DNA from: Undaria pinnatifida
Lineage: Eukaryota; Sar; Phaeophyceae; Laminariales; Alariaceae
Direction: 5' to 3'
Length of the DNA: 64,000 nt
Assembly (NCBI GenBank): GCA_012845835.1
Contig: JABAKD010000019.1
Coordinates: forward strand, 14,743,420 to 14,807,419
Of the stretch, positions 10,602-19,430 are shown in pieces. Each line of letters opens with the position of its first letter. Positions within the stretch are counted from its first letter, which is position 1. The notes below the pieces were generated by a model. That model ran no database searches, was not told where the DNA came from, and saw only the letters and a list, made by a program, of their open reading frames with translations. The translations under genes were made by a program, and so were the position numbers.

Positions 10602-10905
10602 TGTAGCCGGTCGCCCCGGTGGCGTATCAGGTTATCCTCGAGCCTGGTACAGGTCAGTTTCGTGAGTTCGAATCCCCCCGAGTGCATACTCGTATAAATT
10701 CGTGGGGACTTTTTCTTGTGCACAAATTGACATGCGGAAAGCGCGAGAGCGTGAGTTAGCAACACTCGATGAAAAATTGACGAGCAGCGGGATTGCTGAA
10801 CCCTATGCGCGACAAAAATTGAAGGTAAGAACCGGGGGGGAGAAGGGACAACAGCTGTGACCACGGCTTGTCCAAGAGCTGGCAAGTAGATGTGTGTGAA
10901 AAAAA
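10602..10905 (+). mobile_element. tRNA-derived SINE, copy 2, inserted in the 10-bp satellite
   Basis: A 304-bp element with a tRNA-like head: A box TGGCGTATCAGG at 10,620-10,631 and B box AGTTCGAATCC at 10,665-10,675. An unrelated body and an A-rich 3' tail (GTGTGTGAAAAAAAA) follow. It is flanked by a 15-bp direct duplication AGAGTATGATAGGGT at 10,587-10,601 and 10,906-10,920. The word GAGTATG is otherwise rare in this array, so the duplication is a real target site duplication rather than satellite periodicity. This is the expected structure of LINE-mobilised SINE insertion. Copy 3 (63,463-63,760) is roughly 90% identical by eye. Confidence 0.9.
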
Positions 10906-11172
10906 AGAGTATGATAGGGTATGATAGGGTATGATAAGGTATGATAGGGTATATTAGGGTATGATAGGGTATGATAGGGAATGTTAGGGTATGATAGGGT
11001 ATGATAGGGTATGTTAGGGTATGATAGGGTATGTTAGGGTATGTTAGGGTATGTTAGGGTATGATAGGGTATGTTAGGGTATGATAGGGTATGATTGGGT
11101 AAGTATAGGTATGTTAGGGTATGTTAGGGTATGTTAGGGTATGTATGGGTATGTATGGGTATGTACGGGTAT
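10906..11172. repeat. 10-bp satellite TATGATAGGG, right block
   Basis: About 26 further copies of the array split by SINE copy 2. Toward the right end the units shift to TATGTTAGGG and TATGTATGGG. Confidence 0.92.
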
Positions 11173-11321
11173 AACAACACCTCAAGTGAGGACCTTCAGC
11201 AACGAAAGCAATGGTTGCACCTATATCGTGTGGCATGTGCCGGGTACCTACCCGGACTAAAGAAAAACACCCCTTCACAAGCCGAAGCCGGCGCTCGAGA
11301 ACTACACTCTGCTCTTGTCTG

Positions 11322-11729
11322 TAATGGGCAAAATATGGCTTTCGATATAGCGGGACATGCAGATTTGACCTCTCTTAACCCCTTTCGAGCCCCAAGAACC
11401 TCCCCTATACGAATTTCAAATAATATACCCCTTATAACGGGTTTCTATTTGTAAAGGCGTTAGGCCATAGTGGGCAATACAATATATGGTGTTAGTATAG
11501 CGGGACATGCCGATTTGACAGCTCTCAACCCCTGCAGAGCCCCAAAATCCCCCCCATACTAATTCCAAGTAAATTTATCCCCGAAAAACGTGTATATGGT
11601 TGAAAAGGGTGTAAGTCCCGAGTCTTCTTATCACCGGGAGTCTTAATGCCGTTACCACTGGAAACTCCTTTATTTACAAATTTAATTGAGATTAGTATAG
11701 GGAGGGATTTGGGGGCTCCAAAGGGGTCA
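11322..11729. mobile_element. MITE-like fold-back element with an adjacent partial copy
   Basis: The segment 11,537-11,729 has long terminal inverted repeats of about 55 bp: AACCCCTGCAGAGCCCC ... ATACTAATT on the left and AATTGAGATTAGTATAGG ... GGGGCTCCAAAGGGGT on the right. The left half, with the AGTATAGCGGGACATGC sequence before it, also exists as a second diverged copy at 11,322-11,470 containing TTAACCCCTT at 11,375-11,384. A shorter relative lies at 55,137-55,230. No transposase is present, so this fits a non-autonomous DNA transposon. Its superfamily cannot be assigned. Confidence 0.6.
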
Positions 11730-12629
11730 TGTATGCGCTTGGCGTTGGAGGGGGCCGTTTTCCATCGTGTGACTTAACCCTATCAATATATTTGACATGG
11801 CGCTAAACACTGTCAGACCTACTATGATGGAAAAAAGTTGAGCGATTATTTTGAGGCTCCAGAAATAACTGCATGCATGACAAATAAGGAGCGTCCATAC
11901 GGCTTCTGATTTTTGGAAAGTGTTTCTATTTTGAATTTGGTAGGTCTTGTTTTCCCTTCTGCCTTTATTTTTGAGAATCTGCCATGTATACTGCGTCGAC
12001 GGCGGCGCTAGGTCACCACCGCCTCTGCTGCTGTGTGTGCTGCTGTGGTGCTGGTGCTGCTGCTGTGGTGGTTTTGATTGTGGTGGTGCTGCTGCTGTCG
12101 CGTTTGTGTGAGGACGACGCTCTGTCTCGCACACAACAAGCGCGGTATGCTGTAGTAGGTGTGTTTGTCATTCTTTCCTGTGGCTGCTGGGTGACGTGTA
12201 CAGCAGACAGGTATCATACCATGTAGAGAGTGGGCAGTGGTGACATGTGATACTTTGTACGAGGTAGTATCCAGAAGTCAAATCATCCCAGCTCTGAGAG
12301 GTTGGAAGAGCTGTTATATTTCTGGGCTCAGAAATCACCAAATCCGCTGATTTCTGGCCTCGATTATTGCTGAACCCAGAAAAAACGATGATTTCTGGTC
12401 CCATAGTAGCGGATGGTGTTCATTTTTGGCGTCGGAGATCCCTGTCAAAAGAGATAAATTATCGCTCAAAATGCTTCCCATAATAGTAGGTCTCGATAGG
12501 AGTGACAATTTTAGCGAGGACCTGAACCAGCTCGCTCCTGCCAACAAACCTGGGAGAGTTGGGGTGGTACGCATGTTGCGTATTTGCTGGAGACCGCGCG
12601 ATGAAGAGACGTTAACGATGTCACAAGAG
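11730..12629. other. Non-coding stretch, nothing recognised
   Basis: Contains CTG-rich words at about 12,010-12,100 (GCTGCTGTG repeats) and a repeated ATTTCTGG...CCCAGAAA motif at 12,300-12,405. No gene recognised. Confidence 0.4.
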
Positions 12630-13620
12630 TAGGTGTTCGTTCAAGGTGCCGTGACGAAGCTCGATGTTACCCGCGAAAAGAGTATTCCCATGGTGGTTCG
12701 CTCGGAGCTTGAGGTATTTTTGGGTGAGTCCGACGTCGACGAGCCTTTTCGGTCGTCAGTAGGGCTTTTAGCGTGTCTGGCGAACCAGACTTGCCAGGAC
12801 ATCTTCAACGCGGTGCGCGGGTGTCGAGGTATTCTGCAGCGCCAAATATACTGTACTGGCGGTCACGGTTGCACATGTTAAAACCAGTCGGACAAATACA
12901 TACAAGCTCCATGTGAATAGTACTTGCAACTGTGCGAAACCCCAAGATGTTAGATAGGGGACGAAAATTAAACATCCCCTGGTCAACCAATGGATGTTTC
13001 AATACTTGATTTAATCTGCACGGAGAAACGATTACTACCCATACTTCGGTTTATGATAGCATAACCGCATGGACTCAAATCCACATCGAGCGTATGTTTT
13101 ATGTATCTTCCCGTCGAGCTTATGATTACTGTCGGATTGTACTACATCGTACTACATTAATGTCATTAATGTCTACATCGTACTACATTAATGTCATTAA
13201 TGTCATTAATGTCGACAACTAGTTACGGTGTTGTATTTCAGAGGTTCACGGGTAGTGGAGTTAGACGTGGACGCGGACTATGCACACACTGCTGCTGCTG
13301 ACCGAAGGTCTATCTCTGGTGGAGTTGTGAAGTGCGATGGCGCCGAAGCATTGTTTGTCTTAGAGTAGAGATAGTGTAGAGTTTGCGTAGGCCTTCTACT
13401 ACTAAGGAAGCAGAGTAGGTGGTGATGGCCGCAGGGCTTCGCGAGATGGTTTCCATGCGGTACGCCCGAGGCTTTCTTTTCCCGGGCCCCGGTGTTGGGT
13501 GTACCACGGTGAAGGAGGATAACAAGGGCCGATACAGTTGGCGAACAACCCTGCGCACTATTCCGAACAGCAAGCATATCGACGTCCGTCATCTAACCTT
13601 TTCGGGGGTGTGGTGGTAAC
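12630..13620 (+). mobile_element. Ty1/copia-type pol fossil
   Basis: Two pieces of a copia-type polyprotein are readable on the plus strand. At about 12,650-12,880 is the end of the reverse transcriptase and its connection to RNase H (FRSSVGLLACLANQT, where copia elements have an FRS-VG-L-LA-TRPDI block). At about 13,430-13,605 is an RNase H piece ending in SKHIDVRH, a hallmark copia motif. About 0.5 kb of unrelated sequence separates them. The element is broken, with several breaks, and other parts of pol and gag are not seen. It looks old. Confidence 0.65.
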
Positions 13621-13646
13621 GGGGAGTTCGATACTTTTTTTTTGCA

Positions 13647-13745
13647 TGTTTAAAACACGTCAGCTGTGAGTTCCGTCAATTTAAAGGTCGATACTCATTT
13701 TGGCAAGCAGCGTGATACACCGGTCGCGCGTTTTTAGTCTTTGAA
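13647..13745 (+). repeat. Dispersed repeat family R1, copy 1
   Basis: Begins TGTTTAAAACACGTCAGC, continues TGTGAGTTCC, and includes the core GTGATACACCGGTCGCGCGT. Other copies or pieces lie at 14,377, 19,286, 51,284, 51,655, 52,672 and 62,467. It starts about 27 bp after the copia RNase H piece, so the family could be the LTR of that element. Confidence 0.65.
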
Positions 13746-13912
13746 GATATACGAATCCCCTGGATTTTGTCAAGGGCGATTTCGGTCCATAATTATTCTG
13801 ATCATTCTGCGCACTGATACTACATTGTGCTCGTACCGTCATCAGAGCATGCTACTGTAGTTTCCTGACTACACCGTTCACATAAACGGTTCGGTTCGAC
13901 CTTAACGTTGCC

Positions 13913-14165
13913 ATGAGACATGATGAGACATGATGAGACATGATGGCATACGATGAGACATGATGAGACACGATGAGACATGATGAGACATGATAAAAAT
14001 GATGAGACATGTTGAGACACAATGAGACATGATAAGACATGATGAGACATGATGAGACATGATGAGACATGATAAGACATGATGAGACATGTTGAGACAT
14101 GTTGAGACATGATGAGACATGATAAGACATGATAAGACATGAAGAGATGTCCATGACGAGACATG
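13913..14165. repeat. 10-bp satellite GATGAGACAT
   Basis: About 24 copies of GATGAGACAT, with variants GATAAGACAT and GTTGAGACAT. The His/Ser/Cys-Val repeat peptides in the minus frames are artefacts. Confidence 0.92.
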
Positions 14166-14376
14166 ATTGATGATAATGATTAATGCTCATAATTGATGAT
14201 GGGACATGTGCTACGTTTTTTTTTTCTGAGGTTCCTGCTTACTTGAGTAGACCTATACCCCACGCAACACCGACTTTAAGTAAACTGCAAGTGCTCTTAT
14301 GACCAACAATCGTTCTCATGGCCTACTGCAATACAATAGGTGTACAGTACTACCCTATCAACAATATATTTCGAAA

Positions 14377-14475
14377 TGTTTCAAACACGTCGGCCGTGAG
14401 TTTGATCAATTCAAGGGTCGACACTCCCCTCTGCAAACTGCGTGATACACCGGCCGCTCGTCTTTTTACAGACGT
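14377..14475 (+). repeat. Dispersed repeat family R1, copy 2
   Basis: Begins TGTTTCAAACACGTCGGC and carries GTGATACACCGGCCGCTCGT, close to copy 1. Both start with TG followed by T-rich sequence. Confidence 0.65.
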
Positions 14476-15392
14476 GTTATCGTTTGAATGTATATGACGA
14501 TATGACTATTACTATGGATGTTGCCGGGGTGAACATCAAAACAACAAAATATTATCGACAATCATAATGATATATGTATAAACGTGTAATATTGCAAAAA
14601 GGGAAATCAGGCGGCTTTGGGATACCAGGAAATACATGAAGCTAGACAAGGATCCCCGTCGTTCATAAAAAAGGGTTAGCCAAAAAAGCCTGGCTATTTA
14701 AATACCTTACTGTAGCACCTGTCAAGCACTTGTGGTAACTTCACCAATTTACTGTTCCCGGTATTGCCGCGTATTCTTGGGTGCCTGGTACTATTGTAGG
14801 CTTGGTGGGAATAGGGAGCAACTTTTATTAAAGAAACTGGAGAAGGTGTTGGGAGGTATACTATCATCTACATGCGTCGGCAGGCGAAGCCATCACGCCA
14901 TAAGGGCACGTATATGGCCATGTCTTGATAAATCATGCCGTACACGTAGGCTGCAGCATTTGTGAATTGCGAACAACGTAAAGGAGGAGAACTTTCTAGC
15001 ATTCATGCTTCGAAGTATTAATAGTACTTTTAAAGCACATACCAGGTATGCGATAGTTTGCCGTCTTCTGCATACTCTTGTAAGGCGTATCTAGCAGGGA
15101 ATCGACTTTGTTCAAGGCCGTTTGGGGGTCTCAGGCAGAACAAAGAACCCGTGTATTACATTTGTTTTTTAGACCTCCCCACAAACGCCATACGGCGGAA
15201 GGCGCTTACCAAGTACAGTCTAATAGACTAGACTACAAATATAACAAAGCTAGGAGAATTGGCTCTCGGGGCAATATGGGCGTAAAGTTGAGTTTGTGGT
15301 ACCCTTATAGACCACCGAAGTCGACAATCACACCACTCACCCCCCACCAAGCCGAGTCCCCTGCCATCACCATATCAGGCACGAACACAACC
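14476..15392. other. Non-coding stretch, nothing recognised
   Basis: Short frames only. Contains a TACCAGGTA nonamer at 15,040-15,048 and TAGACTAGACTA at about 15,226-15,237. Confidence 0.4.
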
Positions 15393-15798
15393 CTAACGCT
15401 GACGCTAACGCTAACGCTAACGCTAACGCTAACGCTAACGCTAACGCTAACGCTGACGCTAACGCTAACGCTAACGCTAACGCTAACGCTAACGCTAACG
15501 CTAACGCTAACGCTAACGCTAACGCTAACGCTAACGCTAACGCTAACGCTAACGCTAACGCTAACGCTAACGCGAACGCTAACGCTAACGCTAACGCTAA
15601 CGCTAACGCTAACGCTAACGCTAACGCTAACGCTAACGCTAACGCTAACGCTAACGCTAACGCTAACGCTAACGCTAACGCTAACGCTAACGCTAACGCT
15701 AACGCTAACGCTAACGCTAACGCTAACGCTAACGCTAACGCTAACGCCAACGCTAACGCTAACGCTAACGCTAACGCTAACGCTAACGCTAACGCCAA
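15393..15798. repeat. (CTAACG)n hexanucleotide array
   Basis: About 67 tandem copies of CTAACG with only a handful of single-base variants. Because the unit is 6 bp, every frame is open and gives dipeptide repeats (Leu-Thr on plus, Ser-Val or Ala-Leu on minus). The 393- and 199-codon frames here are therefore artefacts. Low divergence implies recent expansion or continuing homogenisation. Confidence 0.95.
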
Positions 15799-15939
15799 CC
15801 AACTGCAACTGCGGGTGGGCAACAAGCAATGGTTTTACAATGTGGTGTTGCGTCCCCTCGAAGGAAACGCCTCCATTCACACCGGACAACCTCTCAAAAG
15901 CCATAATCCCCTGTGGTGCACAACTACATAATGAGCCGA

Positions 15940-17628
15940 TCAGCGGCTCTTGTTGCGGTAACAGCGGTAGTGAAAGTACATGTGTGATTTTATTTCTTCA
16001 ATTACCCGTAACGTTTGTCGCAAGTTCGGAGAACGTACATCCCTGTCAGAACAGTACTGATACCACATGTACAGTACTGCAAAAAATCGCACCTCAGCCG
16101 GGTTGCCCACGACGTCTTTCGTCCGCTTGGCTGTCGCTTCCCCCCGCGAGTTATCCCCTCCGTCATCGAGCTCCCTCGCCCGCTTTGCGGTCGTCTCCCC
16201 TCCCGAGTTATCGCCGTCGCCATCGTTCAAGGACCCCCCGCCTCCCGAGCTACCACCACCGGCATCCGCAGCTCTCGTCCGCGTGGTAGATGTTTCCCCT
16301 TCCAAGGGAGCACCGGCACTATCACTCAAGGACGTCGCCCCTCTCGACCTATCGCTGCCGCCAGCGAGGTTTTTCGTCCGCTTGGCTGCCGCTTCCCCCC
16401 GCGAGTTATCCCCTCCGTCATCGAGCTCTCTCGCCCGCTTTGCGGTCGTCTCCCCTCCCGATTTATCACCGTCGCCATCGTTCAAGGACCCCCCGCCTCC
16501 CGAGCTACCACCACCAGCATCCACAGCTCTCGTCCGCGTGGTAGATGTCTCCCCTTCCAAGGGAACACCGGCACTATCACTCAATGATGATGCCCCTCTC
16601 GACCTATCGCTGCCGCCAGTGAGGTCTCTCGCCCGCTGGGCTGATGTCTCCCCTCCCGAGCTATCCCGGCCGCCGTCGTTCAAGGACAGCTCTCCTCTCA
16701 AGCTAGCACCGTCACCATCGTTCGAAGACGTCCACCCTCCCAAGTTATCACCGCAGCCACGATTCAAGGAAACCCCTCCTCTGGAGACAGCACCATCACC
16801 ATCAGGATCCCTCGGCCGCTTGGCGGGCGTCTCACCGCCCGAAATATCGTCATCGCCATCGGCGTCTCTTGCTTGCTTGGCAACCGCCTCCTCTCCGGAG
16901 TTATCACCGTGGCCATCGTTTAAGGACCTTCCCCCTCCCGAGCTACCTCCACCGGCATCCGCAGCTGTCGTCCGCTTGGCAGACATGCCCCCTTCCGGAG
17001 GAGCACCGGCACCATCGCTCAAGGACGTCCCCTGTCTCGAGCTATCGCTGCCGGCATTGAGATCTCTTGCCCGCTGGGTCGACGTATCCCCGGCCGAGTT
17101 ATCCCGGCCGCCGTCGTTCAAGGACGGCCCCCTTCCCGAGTTATCACCGTCGCCATCGAGGTCTTTCGCCCGCATAGCGGCCGTCTGCCTTTCCGAGTTA
17201 TCGCCGTCGCCATCATCCTCTCCCGAGCTAGCACCGTCGCCATATTCCTCTCCCGAGCTAGCACCGTCGCCGTCATCCCCTCCCGAGTTGCTACCGTCGC
17301 CATCATCCTCTCCCGAGTTATCGGCGTCGTCGTCATCCCCTCCCGAGTTATCGGCGTCGTCGTCATCCCCTCCCGAGTTATCACCGTCGCCATCATCCTC
17401 TCTCGAGTTATCGGCGTCATCATCATCCTCCCCCGAGTTATCACCGTCGCCAACGTTCAAGGACGTCCCCCCTCCCGAGTTATCGCCGTCGTTATAGTTC
17501 AAGGACGTCTCCGCTCCCGAGTTGGCAAGAGGGCCTTCGGTCAAGGACGCTCCTCCTCTCGAGATAGCACCGTCGCCATCGTTCGAGGACGTCCCCCGTC
17601 CCGAGCTACCAACGCCGCTATTGTCCAT
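15940..17628 (-). CDS. Acidic, repeat-rich DGDG protein with basic KRAR patches
   Basis: A 562-codon frame with an ATG at 17,628. Residues about 65-150 are dominated by DGDGDNSGG/DDDADNSG units, resembling DxDxDG calcium-binding loops without their regular spacing. Later residues alternate SLNDGDGDNSGGE with basic patches such as TAKRARELDDGGDNSRGE, possible nuclear signals. Two neighbouring segments near the C-terminus are almost identical copies of about 87 residues (261 bp). The last 50 residues (from about VRFFAVLYMWYQY) differ sharply in composition and follow a good donor-like GAG/GTGCGA, so the true C-terminus is probably in a later exon. The antisense frame is also long, proline- and serine-rich. 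I prefer the minus strand for its length, start and NLS-like patches. No known family is recognised. Confidence 0.55.
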   Translation of the reverse strand: MDNSGVGSSGRGTSSNDGDGAISRGGASLTEGPLANSGAETSLNYNDGDNSGGGTSLNVGDGDNSGEDDDDADNSREDDGDGDNSGGDDDDADNSGGDDDDADNSGEDDGDGSNSGGDDGDGASSGEEYGDGASSGEDDGDGDNSERQTAAMRAKDLDGDGDNSGRGPSLNDGGRDNSAGDTSTQRARDLNAGSDSSRQGTSLSDGAGAPPEGGMSAKRTTAADAGGGSSGGGRSLNDGHGDNSGEEAVAKQARDADGDDDISGGETPAKRPRDPDGDGAVSRGGVSLNRGCGDNLGGWTSSNDGDGASLRGELSLNDGGRDSSGGETSAQRARDLTGGSDRSRGASSLSDSAGVPLEGETSTTRTRAVDAGGGSSGGGGSLNDGDGDKSGGETTAKRARELDDGGDNSRGEAAAKRTKNLAGGSDRSRGATSLSDSAGAPLEGETSTTRTRAADAGGGSSGGGGSLNDGDGDNSGGETTAKRARELDDGGDNSRGEATAKRTKDVVGNPAEVRFFAVLYMWYQYCSDRDVRSPNLRQTLRVIEEIKSHMYFHYRCYRNKSR

Positions 17629-19090
17629 CTCTCGCCGATCCCTGATGTTATGTCATGACAAGGGGGTGAAAAGGCACACCATTCATTAGAACCTCCCAAG
17701 TTTTGCTGACCACAACTTCTCTGTACTGAGCGTGTTTTCGTTGTCGGCTTTATGAATACCAACAAAAAACGCGACGATTGGGGCTGGTATTATCAAGGGT
17801 CCAGGACAAGCCGGGCAACACTACCAGCACTACTAGCAGTACTATCAGCACCACCACTATGCTGCGCGAGCATCGCGCAGCTACCGACAAGGTCACGACA
17901 AGCCTCCACCACTCTCCATAACCTTTTACTCACGCCGAAGCATTGCAAAGACGTTCCACTATAGTTACAAGTATTATAGAGTTTGGAAAATTGGTGGGTG
18001 CATGTCCCGAAAGGTCAAAACAATTGCCGCCTGCAGTCTAGCTGTAGTATAAATTGTAGGTACCCATTGCAAAAGCACGAAAGTCACGATCGTTAGGGTG
18101 ATTGGTCGTCGCTCTTTGGGTTCCCGGCAACAACACGCTATTACGCTATTAGACTATGCAGGTAGCGCCTAGCGTGTGTATGCATAATTCAACGCGCTAT
18201 ATAGTAATAGCCCCTACGTACTCTATTGCAACACTGCAACTCAGAACTTCTCACGTGGTCTGCCGTCTCTTTCTTACTCTCTTCCTATTATTGATGGTAG
18301 AGGTGCCCACACGTTATCATGATATGATTGATAGCACTGATAGCATTGATAGCATTGCTTCCCTTCACGCCGGGACAAGAAAGGAGATGGTACAGGCAAA
18401 TAAAAAACGACCGGGAAAAACAAAACGAAAAATAGAGCGCATGTCAAGGAGGCGTTGCTCGAAAGGGCAAGGGGGCCAAGGACAACACGCCGGGACAGAA
18501 ACCGAGAACAAGCAGAGGAAAGCTGAGAAGTCCCTCTCCTAGTTACTTCGTCGGCAGCGGCAATACCTCAGCTACTCAGTACTATCTCGCGGTCGTGTTC
18601 CCGCGCTACCTCGAGGGGGGTGAAGCAGACAACGCGAAACAAAACGCCGCAAAACAACAGTCTACGAGCAGCAAATACAGGTGGAGACAAACACAAAGAC
18701 CGTCGCAGCCGCGGATTCACCATGTAGATTCCACCTCTCCCACTGGTAAAACGAAGTGCACCTTGCCATGAATATTTTGTTAGATATTGTCACCTAGCAC
18801 AAACCGCCTCCATGTACAGGAAGACCACAACAAATTATACTGCAGTACCGGCTCTCTGATAAGACATGGAGACATTCAGTTTAGGCTAGATTTCATACTC
18901 AAGAAAGGGCATGTCCCACGCCAACTTCAGTATAGCAGCTACACAATTTCAAATTTGCTCATAATTTTGCTCGTAGCGTTCTTGTGGAGCCCTTTTCGTA
19001 TTACAAGGGCCGGTAGCGTACTGCTTGTAGATGTAGACATTTGGTGCCAGTCCTTTGCTGACCAGCCTGATCCACGATTCTTCCCACCGG
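17629..19090. other. Non-coding stretch, nothing recognised
   Basis: A 128-codon plus frame (18,156-18,542) and a 150-codon plus frame (18,787-19,239) are open but show no domain or repeat-free conservation cue. I treat them as chance. Confidence 0.4.
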
Positions 19091-19136
19091 GCATCGTCAC
19101 CAACATTACCAACATTACCAACATTACCAACATTAC
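19091..19136. repeat. 9-bp repeat (CAACATTAC)
   Basis: Four perfect AACATTACC units with a degenerate one on each side. Confidence 0.85.
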
Positions 19137-19285
19137 CCGTGCAGGCAATCGCTCTGCATTTCGTATGAACGCTGGCCGTAGGGTCACGCAGCCTGCAAAG
19201 ATGAGTGTCGACCACTCAATTGGTCGAGTTTACAGCTGACATATTCGACGAAATTTTACAAAAAAATGGGTAAATAAAAAAGAAG

Positions 19286-19430
19286 GCGGGAGCTGTGTTC
19301 TTCCGATCGGTCTCTACGCAACTTTGCAAACTGTCCGCGATACGCCGGTCGCGTGTGCTCTACATTCCAAGTGAAGGACGAAGAAAGAAGATTCACCTTG
19401 ATGCTAACAGAAGGGTCAACAGGACGATAT
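19286..19430 (+). repeat. Dispersed repeat family R1, copy 3
   Basis: Shares the core (TTTGCAAACTGTCCGCGATA, then CGCCGGTCGCGTGT) and the right end GGGTCAACAGG with the copies at 51,655 and 62,467. The left end is poorly conserved. Confidence 0.55.

Noticed and set aside
10620-10675. Functional tRNA gene (A and B boxes)
   Set aside because: No matching acceptor stem or clear anticodon arm, and the sequence continues into a repeated body with an A-tail and target duplication, so it is a SINE head.
10301-11172. Telomere or interstitial telomeric repeat
   Set aside because: The period is 10 bp (TATGATAGGG); TTAGGG appears only within one variant unit.
13820-14190. 112-114 codon minus frames rich in SSCLIMSHHV
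   Set aside because: Translation of the 10-bp GATGAGACAT satellite.
15108-16289. 393-codon plus frame and 199/152-codon minus frames across the CTAACG array
   Set aside because: The 6-bp unit keeps all frames open; the peptides are dipeptide repeats with no natural flanking sequence.
16067-17497. 476-codon Pro/Ser-rich plus frame opposite the acidic DGDG gene
   Set aside because: Shorter than the minus frame and made of the complement of its repeats; no start context or domain. Not fully excluded without transcripts.
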